The translations under genes and the position numbers were made by a program. From Lobosporangium transversale (lineage: Eukaryota; Mortierellomycota; Mortierellomycetes; Mortierellales; Mortierellaceae): a DNA stretch of 64,000 bases. The stretch covers positions 124,001 to 188,000 of the forward strand of contig NW_019029041.1 of the NCBI RefSeq assembly GCF_002105155.1, given 5' to 3'. Of this stretch, positions 45,554 through 56,200 are shown piece by piece; position 1 is the stretch's first letter, and each line of letters starts with the position of its first letter. The notes beneath the pieces were generated by a model, which saw nothing but the letters and a program-made list of their open reading frames with translations, made no database searches and was not told the origin of the DNA.

Positions 45554-48500
45554 ATGATAAGAGTGAAAATTTCTTGTTCGACAAAGAGCATGGCGAAGAG
45601 TATGGGGAAGTATGGCGAAGAGTATGGCGAAGAGTATGGCGAAGAAAATAGCGATGACTTTGATGAATATCACTCATTCAACCAGGAAGTCAATGAAAAT
45701 CTAGACGAAGACCCTACTTTCAACGAGAATAGGTGCGAATTCGAGAGTGACGATGACTACAGCGGGTTTTCTGGAAGGCGATCGCCTGTAAGTCTATACC
45801 TTTGACTCTTAGTTGCTAGTTAATACTTGATATCCGTTGCTTCGAACCTTTTTACTGACTTCTTCCGTACGCGTCAATGCTTCTGTAGTCAGAGAGCCTC
45901 ATCGACCGACGCGCCCAGCGGCAAGCGCAGGCGAAGCGTGATATATGGCGTCATGGTCAGGACAGACACGAACAAGAGCAAGTTGATGTTTACTAAAGCA
46001 ACGATATAGACCATTCTGGCGGAGAATACAATGTCTTGGGCGTGAAGACGCGCGAAGGGCGTTCAAGGTCTATGTTCGAGGAAGTGCAAACACGCCAGTT
46101 GCCCCAAGTGACTTCAAGAAGCGAAGCCAGCGTCGCCGCCAGTAGCATCAGGTCTGCCCAAGCCAAACGAGGATATCCTAAGACTCCTTCTCCTCCAACA
46201 AATCAGGGACTGCCTATTCAACCTGCCAGACCTAGGTCATTCCTACGTTCAATCTCAGCATCTCATGTTCTTGGCTCACCCTCTACATCCACATTATGCG
46301 CTCCGCGACAATCCCCACTACCACCGCTACAAAGGGTCGAGAGCTTTCATTATTATCGCAGTCCACAGCCTAGGTCTTATCTCTCCTCAGTTACTTCATC
46401 GTACTCTGGACGGCATAGAGATGTGCATGGCGTTCAGTCCAAGTTGCCCATCTCTCTGCACCAGACCTCTCGGGCATCTTCATCGTCCTCCTCTTTTCGT
46501 GGACTTCCTCAGATCTCACGAGATTTAGCCTATCCTTTATCTTTTGACAACCCACAAGCAACCCTGCTTGCAGCTGAAGCTGAAGCTTTGGAGCAGCGTC
46601 GACTTAACCTACGTGCCAGTCATGAAGCATCGGAGACACGGTACACGCTATATGAATCGCTTGAACTTGGCGTTTTACCTTCGCCCGAACAGTGCGACGA
46701 CGCGCCCGCCTCACAAAAGCCTTTGGCACAAGTCTCAATACATAAGTGCATACGCAAGTCTAGTATCCTTGGACATTTCTATAGTACAGATGCATCTGGC
46801 TTCTTCGAATGCCAGGTTAAGAACAGTCTCGGGGTAAAGTGTGGCATAAAGTACAAGAAGCAGGGGGCGGCAGATCACGAAAAAAATCATCTCCTCAAAA
46901 ACCACTCCACAATATATGAGGCTGTGCAGGAATTTCGCCTCTATCAAGGCATGGTCCAGAATGTCAAGTCGTCAAAAGATCAAGATGATGATGATGAGCC
47001 CCCTAGACCACAGGGGAACTTCGAAGTGGCTAGAGAGGGATTTGTTCTTACGACTATGAAGAGGCCACTTCCGTATGAACAACAGTTCTTCGAGAAATTA
47101 CTTTTAAGGCTTATCGCCGACAACGGAGCGACCTTCAATTTAAATGGCTCGGATTCTTTCAAGGCAATATGTTTGCAACTTAATCCATTATACGTAATTC
47201 CAAGCACAGACGCTATCCAATCAAACATGAATTTAAGTGTAATGCATATGTGGAGGCAAATCGAGATACATCACTGATCGTAAAATTCAAGGCGCAATCA
47301 CAGCGGATAGTTGGACAAGCGGTGATCAAAGGAAGTTCTTTGGAGTAACATTTCACTTTCTAACACATGACTTTCAGCCAGCTTCAGTTGTGACTGGCAT
47401 GGAACGAGTCCAAGGCCCTCAATCGGCAGAAGCCCTATTGGAAAAACTTGGTAAGAATATCATTGCTTTAGCTCTGTCGGTTTACTGCCTGTTTGAGACC
47501 AATGTAAATAACACTTTTAATCCTGGAATTTGTTCTATAGAAGGTGTAATCGCAAGATGGAATTTGGAAGGGCATTTGATCTGTGCAACAACGGATCAAG
47601 GGTCGAACATAAAAAGAGCCATACAACTTTATAATCTAAAGAAGAGTATTACCTGGCTTCCCTGTTTTTCCCATGTAATACAGCTGTGTATCAATAAGGC
47701 ATTGGAACGAAGTTCTGGAGCTAAGGCGGTGATGGAAAAATGCCAAAAGATCTCAACCTTCTTCAGAAGCTCCAGTCTTGCTATGGATATGCTTAACAAT
47801 CAGCGTAGCAAAAGTAACAAAAAATTGGTCAAACTGCTTACAACGAATGTCACGCGATGGAACTCAAAATTCAACATGGCAGCAAGGGTGCTTGAAGTTT
47901 CAGAAGCAATTACAGCGGTCTATCAATTAATGAGGGCAGGATCCAAAGACGAAAAGCTTAAGGCTGCGGAGCTCGGGCGGCACCTCCTTGTCGAGGGAGA
48001 GATCGAGACCCTGCAGGAAATTATCACGCTCTTGGAGCCGGCTGCCAAGCTTACACACTGGGCAGGCACACATGATAACCCGACCATTTCGCAAATCTAT
48101 TTGAGGGTCCACACCATGCTCCCGGCGCTTACAACATTCCGAACGGAAGAGACGAGAGAGTTATGGCAAAGCCTGGACGAACAGATCAAAAAATCGTGGC
48201 CTCTCGAGGACATTCCAGATACCGTGCTAATTTCTATATTCCTGAACCCCGCTTGCGTAGCACTCGATATCTTAAAGGATACGATGCATGCTAGTGGGGA
48301 AAGTCTGTTTATAAAAGCAAAAAAACTCTGCAGCGAAGCCTTTAAGATATTCAAAGAGAATAATACAGTGACAAAAAATCCATTGATTATCAGATACTCT
48401 ACTTCTCTTCGAATTTTGCGGTAGAGCTCTACGCTTCACAGTACGCTCGCCGGACTACAATCACGATCGTTTTAAAGATAAGCCTAAGGACTATTGGAGG

Positions 48501-48719
48501 CCATATGGCATCGATGAAAATATCTCAGTTGGGGATCTTGCCCACTTCGTGCGCTCGTACCTCTGTATCCAGTCCACATCAACTGAGTCTGAGCGTTTGT
48601 TCAGTAAGGCAGGGCTAGTCCTCTCTCCACTTAGGACCAACCTCAGTGATCGAAATGTGCGCAACATCATTTTTAGTCACAGCTTTGAGAAGATTCGGAC
48701 TTTGTTAGACTTACAATGA
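45554..48719 (+). pseudogene. hAT transposase gene, disrupted
   Basis: Exon 1 is 45554-45787 with a GEEY repeat; an intron (45788-45888) and a second of 90 bp (47451-47540) split the rest. The BED-like zinc finger lies at about 46740-46910 (FECQVK, GVKCGIKY, DHEKNHLLKNH). The catalytic triad is intact: Asp in ITADSWTSGD (47306-47308), Asp in ATTDQGSNIK (47594-47596), Glu in STESERLFSKAG (48591-48593). The hAT dimerisation end is HFVRSYLCIQ...RTNLSDRNVRN. Three lesions break it: an in-frame TAA at 45994-45996, a frameshift between about 47250 and 47264, and another between about 48395 and 48410. As read it cannot make a full protein, unless some lesions are sequencing errors or undetected introns. 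Confidence 0.88.
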
Positions 48720-49413
48720 AATAAATTAAGCGTTTTTATCTACACTGCGCGTCAACAGTGTTGTATTTTGTCCACTACTTGTGAAAGTAGTATAAAGTGA
48801 TTGGCAATATTAAGTTTTAATCGCTTTATTCTGAAAGATGCTTCTATATTTTGGACTCCATCAATGAAACTCGCTATATTTTAATGCTCAGACGGAGGCC
48901 CAGGCCGTTGTGATGACATAAGGACATCTTCCTTTGACTTTGCAGCTTTTTTTCTGATTACTCATCGCAATGTGGTAATTCTTCATCTATTAATTCTCGA
49001 AGCTAATATCTAGGATCAACTAGAGGATTTACAAACCACTCATCAATTTCAAAGAATGTATTGATCAAGCAGATGTCGGGCGCGTTTCACCCCTTTTTTT
49101 TATGAGAGCGTTCTTGAGTTAGAAGACAAGTCAACTAATAGGACATTGGATAGGCCAGAGAGCAACTTTAACATGGCATTTTGTTTAAATTTTACTTTGG
49201 TATCCCGATGAGAATATGCCGTATCGCCATGCCGGTTGAAGAAATAAATGATAAAAAACTTTTTCTCATACCATTTTTAATGACTTACACTTAACATCTG
49301 CCTCAAGAATAAAGTATATATTCCACGGAGTGACAACCATGGTGCCTGAGGGATAGAGACTTCAGCATTGCTAAGCCAGGGCAAGACTTCTTTTACTAAA
49401 CCCAAAAAGAGTG

Positions 49414-49982
49414 GCAAGAGAAGAATCTAGTACAATCGTATCAGTGTTACTTGGCATCGCAGACGATGATTATTGGTCTTTAAGATCTTTGAGATATAGA
49501 GATATAGAAGCCTAGCTATGGAAGTAGAAGTTGGCTTTGACTATATATAGTCAACATTAGTAATAAAGAGAAAGTAGAGGCAGAGATGCCGAGCATTTGC
49601 TGAATTATTAAAGTACATGGCCGCTTTGCGAGACAAAGTTAGTCTGTCAACTGTTCGTGGTATTAAGCGTGTCTTTAGGGATGATGCAGAAGGTTCTCTG
49701 AGAATTGAATGAGAATGGTAATGGAAGTGCGAAAAGAGAAGAAGCCTGTTATGCATGCAGATGATTGTGGGTTTTTTATTCAAGGACAAGCCTGTGTGCT
49801 TTTCTGCTGTTTTCAGAACAGGTTCGTGCTGTTTCAGAAAAGGTTTGTGCTGTTTCAGAACAGGTTCGCGCTGTTTGGGCAATCAGCTTGTGCTGTATGA
49901 GCGACAAGTTTGTGCTTGTTTTCTTCCAGCACGTGCTGGAAATCGGAACATCACGCCCTTTCTCTTCAGGCTCAGATCTCTG
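49414..49982 (-). repeat. Right terminal inverted repeat of hAT element
   Basis: 569 bp. It is about 30 bp longer than the left copy, mainly because the ACAGGTTCGTGCTGTTTCAG-type unit at about 49818-49875 is present in three copies against two shorter copies on the left. Palindromes at 49537-49554 and 49924-49941 match the left side. Confidence 0.9.
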
Positions 49983-49990
49983 CGTGGATG
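49983..49990. repeat. Right 8-bp target-site duplication of the hAT element
   Basis: CGTGGATG follows the element end, identical to 44745-44752. Confidence 0.93.
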
Positions 49991-50281
49991 CAAGGCAATG
50001 CTGCATACCATGTGGCGGCATTCCTTAATTCCCATCATCACTTCCCTTTAATTTAATGCCAGAAGGGACTGATGATTGTGAACGTCCTAGACCTTCCATG
50101 GAGCGGATTCATATGGGGACCCTTTGGCAAAGGACGTCAGTGAATCTAGGTCTCCAGCTATTCTTCCTTATATTAATCTAATTAGAGAATTGATAAATTG
50201 AGAATCACTAACACATATTTAGCTGTCAGTGTTTTACTTCATCTATCAACCTGAAAATAGCAGCTTTCTTTAAAAGATACA

Positions 50282-50854
50282 ATGACAACAAATCCTCCTA
50301 AGGACACTGACGGTATAATACCCTGGACTTCGTTTCTTGGACATGTACCTGGTGCAGACTACTTCAAACAGTTGAAGCGACCTCATGAAATCAGATATCT
50401 GGATTATCTAAAGTTTTGCAATGTGCATTCTGAAGACATGCGTAAATATGATTCACATTGGAGGAACGTGATCTTGCGAGCGCTGCAGAATAGTGGATGT
50501 GCTATACTTGAGCAGGAATACTCCAGGCTAGATAAGGAATGGAAGAAAGATGTGTCAGAACGGGAACAATTCTGGAGAGAATTAAGAATCAATGAGATAG
50601 AGCAGGATGATGCTCGGTTCAATAAGGAACTTATGGACAGTGTTAAGCGTAATGCTGTTGACCAACTTAATATGACATACAAGGATTTTACTTGGAAACT
50701 TGATGCTGAGTTTGGTATGCATTCTGCTTATGTTTATAGGTGATACAATACAGTAATGTTGACTTATAATGTGATAAGCTAATAGCAATTCCTTTAACAC
50801 GCAGCCCGAAGTAGAGATCGTCGTCTTTCTGCAATGGTATATCCAACTTATTGA
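50282..50854 (+). CDS. Orphan small protein, about 160 aa, unknown
   Basis: ATG 50282 opens 144 codons. A good intron (50715-50804, GTATGC...CACGCAG with a CTAAT branch-like site) joins to 50805-50854 and a TGA, giving 160 aa; without splicing the frame stops at 50743. The sequence is charged and helical (DKEWKKDVSEREQFWRELRI, DDARFNKELMDSVKRNAVDQ), probably a coiled coil. No family, signal peptide or membrane span. A further open stretch at about 50946-51138 (ESFTPYGRRCENWYEQRSQ) could be another exon through a different acceptor. It begins about 290 bp beyond the hAT element, so it could be a young or transposon-associated gene. Confidence 0.5.
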
Positions 50855-51138
50855 GAAGATCTGAGTCATCGTAAAAAACATAATTGCTGCAAGAGTAAGG
50901 ACGATAATGACGTCTCTTTTACTGAAGAAATGGCTTCTCAGTTTGTTTTCTTGGATTCCATGTAGAGTCTTTTACTCCATATGGAAGAAGGTGCGAAAAT
51001 TGGTATGAGCAGAGAAGCCAGGTACAAGAATATACGCCAGATGAGGACGTTTATCAAGAGATCTTTAATGAAGAGAAGACTGCGGAGGATTTTAATGATA
51101 TTATATATTTACCTGTTTATCTAATTGTTAGTGAATAG

Positions 51139-52048
51139 CTCTATAGGTTCTGAATATATCGAGATAGACCAAATAACACAAAGAGCGCAAACAAAAAAAC
51201 AAAAAAAAGTCAGGACCCGAGTTACTCGTTTATGATACACAATGCAGCACGCTTATGATTGATGGATGGAATATGGGAATGAGGAGAGAAGTTGCTGCGC
51301 CTGTTGTTAACGTTAAAAGTTTAGTAACAATCTATAATGAATCATGAATTAAACATGTCAGCCATGTGGCCTGTGAATCAAAGGAGATTTTTAATCCGGG
51401 TTTATCTCTCCTTGATCATAATCATGAGTATGAGAATGAGCATGGCAGTACACATTATATACATGTATGATATTGATATTATGTATGTATTCAATTATAA
51501 ATGTGTGTGTGTGTGTGTGTGGGGAAAAGTTTCTTTTGTGTAAAAGAAACATGAGGGACAAACAAAAAAAGGCATGCTTCAACTTTAATGCCACATGGCA
51601 AAGGGCACTGATATAAACATATCATATCCAGTGGCATGTTCGGTTCCTAGCCCCAAACGATGTTGACAATGGACTCAATCAAAGCCTGAAAGCATACAAA
51701 ATGGCTACAGTGTTTGGTTTGTGCAGTGCAGTTGACACGTGCAGGTGAACCAGATGAATGTGAGAAAAAAGAGTGCCCCGTGCACCCAAGAGAATTATTT
51801 CATTTCATTATTTCATTACATTTCAACACAGTAGGGCGTTTGGATAGGCAAGTGATGTGGAAAGATAAACCCGCATACTGATAGTCTAATTTCTTTTTTT
51901 GTTTCTTTTCACTTTTCTCTCTCTTTCTCTTTTACACACATTCATTCGTTTATTCATTCATTCATTCATTCATTCATTCTTGGTTTATTCACATCCCCTT
52001 CCGTTGTACATTGCACTCTGATTCAATAGCTCTCAATTTTCCTCCACA
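51139..52048. other. Intergenic with GT and ATTC microsatellites
   Basis: (GT)n at 51502-51521, (ATTC)n at about 51950-51979, and CT-rich DNA before ATG 52049. No gene is seen. Confidence 0.5.
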
Positions 52049-53024
52049 ATGACACAACAACTTGACCAAAGAGGCCCAATCTCGGTTCGCCCAATGGAGG
52101 ATGTACCATCCACCTTTATATACGCTGGGGGCTCTACCAATAAACCAAGCTCTGGAGCACCAACAGCAGCAGGAGCAGGAGCAGAGAAAGGAGGAAGAAA
52201 AGAGACAGATGCAAGCGTTGGCACCGAGGGTAGGGATGCAGCTGATCGCTGGCCATCATTAGTGAATATCCGCCAAGTGATCACAGCTCTTGTCCTCGAG
52301 ACTATTTCCACTACGCGTCCCCTTCGTGACAAGTAAGTGATAACGATAGTGATAATGCAAGCATGATATTGAACTCCATTCCATTTATCTGACAAAACAA
52401 GAATACCCTACTAACCCGGCTCATATATCCCACCCACATATCTTTTCTTTTTGCTAAAAAAAAAAAAAAAAAAAAAAAAGAATAAACGCCGTTGCACACC
52501 GCTCTTGGCAAGCTTATCTTCGCTATGCGGAGATGTATCCACTACTAACGGTAATTCCCAACTGCGTGTATACATTAATATGAATACAGGATATAGGAAA
52601 CAACTGATCTACATGGCTCATTATTTGATCTTTTTTCTTTTTTTCCTTTCTTTCTTAGGCACTTCTATCCGCGATCATTTTATTCTCTGCGGGCCCTATC
52701 CTAGTTTTCGCTTGTGTCACAGGCGCGTCCTTGGGTTTCCTGGCCGGCATAGCAGCTGTTATCGTCATCATTATCCAATCCATCGTAGTTACAATCGCTG
52801 GAGCTATCTTGCTTTTTGTCCTTGGAACAATCGTCGTCCTGACAGTCTTTATGTTCCTCTGTCTTGTGGCTGGATACATGGCTTTTAAGGGCCTAAGAGA
52901 GCTCGCTCTCATTGTCCATGGACAACGTCAACAGTACCAAAACCTGCAGCGACATCAGCAACCACAACACATCAATCGTAGTAAATCAGATTCATCGGAT
53001 GGCTCCACTGTCCATGAGTATTGA
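52049..53024 (+). CDS. Promethin/LDAF1-like lipid-droplet membrane protein (putative)
   Basis: Three exons, 52049-52332, 52481-52550 and 52659-53024, in frame; 239 aa. Residues 1-95 are hydrophilic. A short helix (NAVAHRSWQAYLRYAEMYPL) leads into an unbroken hydrophobic block of about 75 residues (119-195) with Gly/Pro breaks: LLSAIILFSAGPILVFACVT, GASLGFLAGIAAVIVIIIQS and VTIAGAILLFVLGTIVVLTV. A basic/Gln tail follows. An amphipathic entry helix plus multiple short hairpin-like hydrophobic segments is the promethin (TMEM159/LDAF1, yeast Ldo) layout; those proteins work with seipin at sites of lipid-droplet formation. The call is from topology, not from a diagnostic motif; a generic small membrane protein is the alternative. 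The first intron's acceptor follows 24 consecutive A. Confidence 0.45.
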
Positions 53025-53209
53025 ACGCTTGAACTTTTTGTGATCGTCTATCAGTGCAACAACAATAGCAGGCTTTTTTTTTTTTTTTTTTTTTTTTTTT
53101 TTCTTTCCTTGTCCACAATAAATAGTATGGAAATATACATACAAATATATAAAAAAAAAGGCTTTTGCTACCTGTCAGATTCATTCTTCTGCAAGATTCT
53201 ATTCTGCTA

Positions 53210-56200
53210 CTATCGAACCTTACTCAAAGTCTCCTCCAGCTCCCCTCCAAAGGCAGCGCCCGCAGTGCGTCTGCTTAGTTGCGAACATATTGTATATTCA
53301 CTCGATACATGATCTTCCTGTGCGTCCACTACTACATATCCTCGTTCTTCTTCTTCATCGGGCTCTTCCTCGTCCTCAGTCTCCCTACCTTCTTCCTCTA
53401 CAACTTCATCATCTTGAAGATCGTCCTCACTTTCAATAAGCGCCTTGGCCTTCATAGATTTCCGGCTTTTGGCGAAACGACATAAAACATCTATGGCAGC
53501 CGCGCTACCGATAGCGGTGGTGGTTGAGGAACCAGAGGATGATACACGCTTAGATGAGGTCAAGGGCTGTGGATATTGGGCTTTATAGCGCGTCTGTAAA
53601 TGTAGTTGTGGAACAGTTCTTGACATTACTACAGACGTGTCATCATATCCTTCTTGATCTCTTTGATATCTCTGGCCTGATAAGGTGGAACATGACATCA
53701 TAGAGGATGGTGGAGGAATATCATCAAGCCTACTTGATTGGCCTGATATGTCTGATCCTACAGTAGCCGCAACACTGTCCAAACTACAGCTGCTTGCCAG
53801 TGGATCCATATTTACTCCGCGCGAAAAGTCAGTGACAACATCGGTTGTGGTCTCCATGTGTCTGGCCGCCTCTTCATTTTCAGACAAGGACCCGCTATGA
53901 TGCAGTCCGTTTCCACTGGTAAGTACGTTCGTACCGTCAGTAACCTTATGGACGCTAACCTCTTTCCCATGTTCGTCTGCCTGGATCACTACTGTAACGG
54001 GCACCCGGACCACATAATCCTTAAGTTTCTTAATTATGACACGACTTGCTTGCTGTTGTTGCTGTTGCGACTGATGTTGATGAGCTCCCGCCAAGCCAGA
54101 TCCGGATGTCTTCTTCTTGATAGTCGCCATCAACCCGCCTCCACTGCCCTCTCCGCTTGATTTGAACTGTATTACACTTGTGGTCGAATCCACACCACTA
54201 CTTCCTTCGCTAATAACACTAGCCGCTTGCCGGCCAGGCTTCAGCATCGACCCAGCAGCACCATGGCCTGTCCCTTCGCTTCTACTACTCTTGAGTGTCC
54301 CGAGAGATGTTTTCGAACCACGCCTTTTAGAAAAGTCAAACATCGCTCCAATTCTGGATGGGCTTGGAGGGTCGAATCCATGTGGGCCATTCACTTTGTC
54401 TATAGCGTCCATGAAGCCGGTTTCCACCTCAATGACTTTAAGCCCGCTGCTGCCACCAAAGTTTATAGGCGAAGGTAATCCTGGCCCTGAGGCGGTCCTT
54501 GGCATTACAGTCAATGGAGGAAGCCCTAATGGTATATGTTCCGCTTTAGCTCGGCTCTGGCGTGCAGGTGAGTTACAAGTTAAGGAGAGCATACTTGTGT
54601 CTTGATTGTTCGCGGGCAAAGTCAGATTATTGGTAGGTATTGACAAAGGGCTCAAGGGGGATGAGGTTTGTTGGGGATGAGCAACAGCAGCAGTACCATT
54701 GAATATGCTGTTGCTGTTATGGCGCAATGCATGTGTGACAATAGAGAGGTCGCCGCGTCCGTAGCTAGTTGTAGCACCCCATCGATCCCGTGCCTGTTGT
54801 AGGATCTGCTGTCCCTGTCTAATCTCTGCCTCAAACCCATTGCTTTCATGGTCGTCCTCTTCATCCTCATCCTCTTGCTCATATTCTCCTTCAAACTCAT
54901 GTACGTCTATTGATAATCGAAATGTGAGGTAGTGTTTGACTTCAATCCTTACTTTGACAGGTGTACCGCTGTTTGCCGGGCCAATATAGTTCATTGTGCT
55001 GCTGCTGCCGCCGCCGCCAGCTGTTCTATTCCTATAATCGTTTCCGGGTTGTGATCCAGTTATGTCATTTGTGCTTGACTGAGAAGGATAATCTGTCTCG
55101 GATCCCAACCCTGAAGAATCCATGGTTTGAAAGTAATTCCTCTTCATCGCATGATCATTATAGCCTCTGCTAGCAGAGACCTCTGATGATGGCCAAATAA
55201 ATGTCTGGCGAAGTTTGGGGCAGTTTAGAGGGACAGGGATCAGCAATGTAAATGATTTATCATTTGAAGACTCTTGTCGTTGCTGCTGTTGCTGTCCTCC
55301 GACGCAGTCCCCCGGCGGCGAATGTGATGGCCGAAGAGGGGGAGAAGCTATTATGGGCCTGGCTGAGATTCTTTGTCCACTCTTCAAGCCAGATGGCAAT
55401 GCTTCTGCAGCGTTACTATCTGTCCCGCCTTGTAACTGCAAAAGATGATCTTTCGGTGATGTAATGGTAGGATCCAAAAGAACATTAGCACCCTGTTCTG
55501 CGTGCTGCTCCTGTGCTTGTTGCTGTGCAGCTGCTGCGCCTGCTGTTGCCATTGCAGTAATACCACCACCAGTACGATGTCGCTCTTTGTCGTCCTCTTT
55601 GTCCGAATATGTAAACACGGGGCCTAGCAGGTCTCGGACGGTGCGAGATGGGGCGCAATCCGCTGGGATCCTAATATATTTGAAGAAAAAAACCATTAGG
55701 CATGGGAATCAATGACACACTGGCGCTCAAGTTCTTGCTTTTACTGCTTTTTTCTTTTTTTCTTTTCTTTTCTTTTCTAGTCTTTTTTTTTTTTTTTGTT
55801 TTCCTTTTTTACCTGCAGGTTTCCTTTTGCCAAAATTCACATATGACCTTGCGTACGCGGATATCTCGCCTCCATTCCTTACTCTGTTGCTCTGTCTTTC
55901 GCGACAATGACGAACTTTGGGCATCTATACCTTTGTTTGTATTATTTGAAAAGATTGAAGCATCACCTGCTAGTGTATCTGCTCCTGGTGGAAACTTTGT
56001 TACGCCAGTATCGATATGCGTGCTTTCGTAACGCCTCTTGAGAATATCGTCATTGTTAATGTCCTGCTTTGAGACCTTACGGACTGTAAGCGCCACCTGG
56101 AAATTGGCAGGGTGCCGATGACTGGACGGCTGCTGTTGTTGCTGTTGTTGCTGTTGCTGCTGCTGCTGTTGTTGAGGCTGCTGGGACAAAACATTGAGGT

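Larger units (their letters stand above)
44753..49982 (+). mobile_element. hAT transposon, 5230 bp, with long terminal inverted repeats
   Basis: The element starts CAGAGATCTGAGCCTGAAGA and ends with its exact reverse complement. It is flanked by a perfect 8-bp direct duplication CGTGGATG, the length made by hAT transposases. The terminal inverted repeats are about 539 bp (left) and 569 bp (right), far longer than the 10-30 bp usual for hAT; the first 59 bases match perfectly. Inside is one transposase gene (45554-48719) with a BED-type zinc finger, an RNase H-like fold and a hAT dimerisation domain. Non-coding DNA of 0.26 kb (left) and 0.7 kb (right) lies between the repeats and the gene. The near-identity of the repeats indicates recent insertion or repeat correction. 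Confidence 0.92.

Noticed and set aside
45600-45660. Tandem 12-base repeat (TATGGCGAAGAG) considered as a CRISPR-like or regulatory array
   Set aside because: It encodes the GEEY repeats in transposase exon 1, has no spacers, and the organism is eukaryotic.
46036-47277. Treating 46036-47277 as a complete separate gene
   Set aside because: Its first residues continue an upstream frame past a TAA, and its end falls mid-domain at a frameshift; it is part of the hAT transposase.
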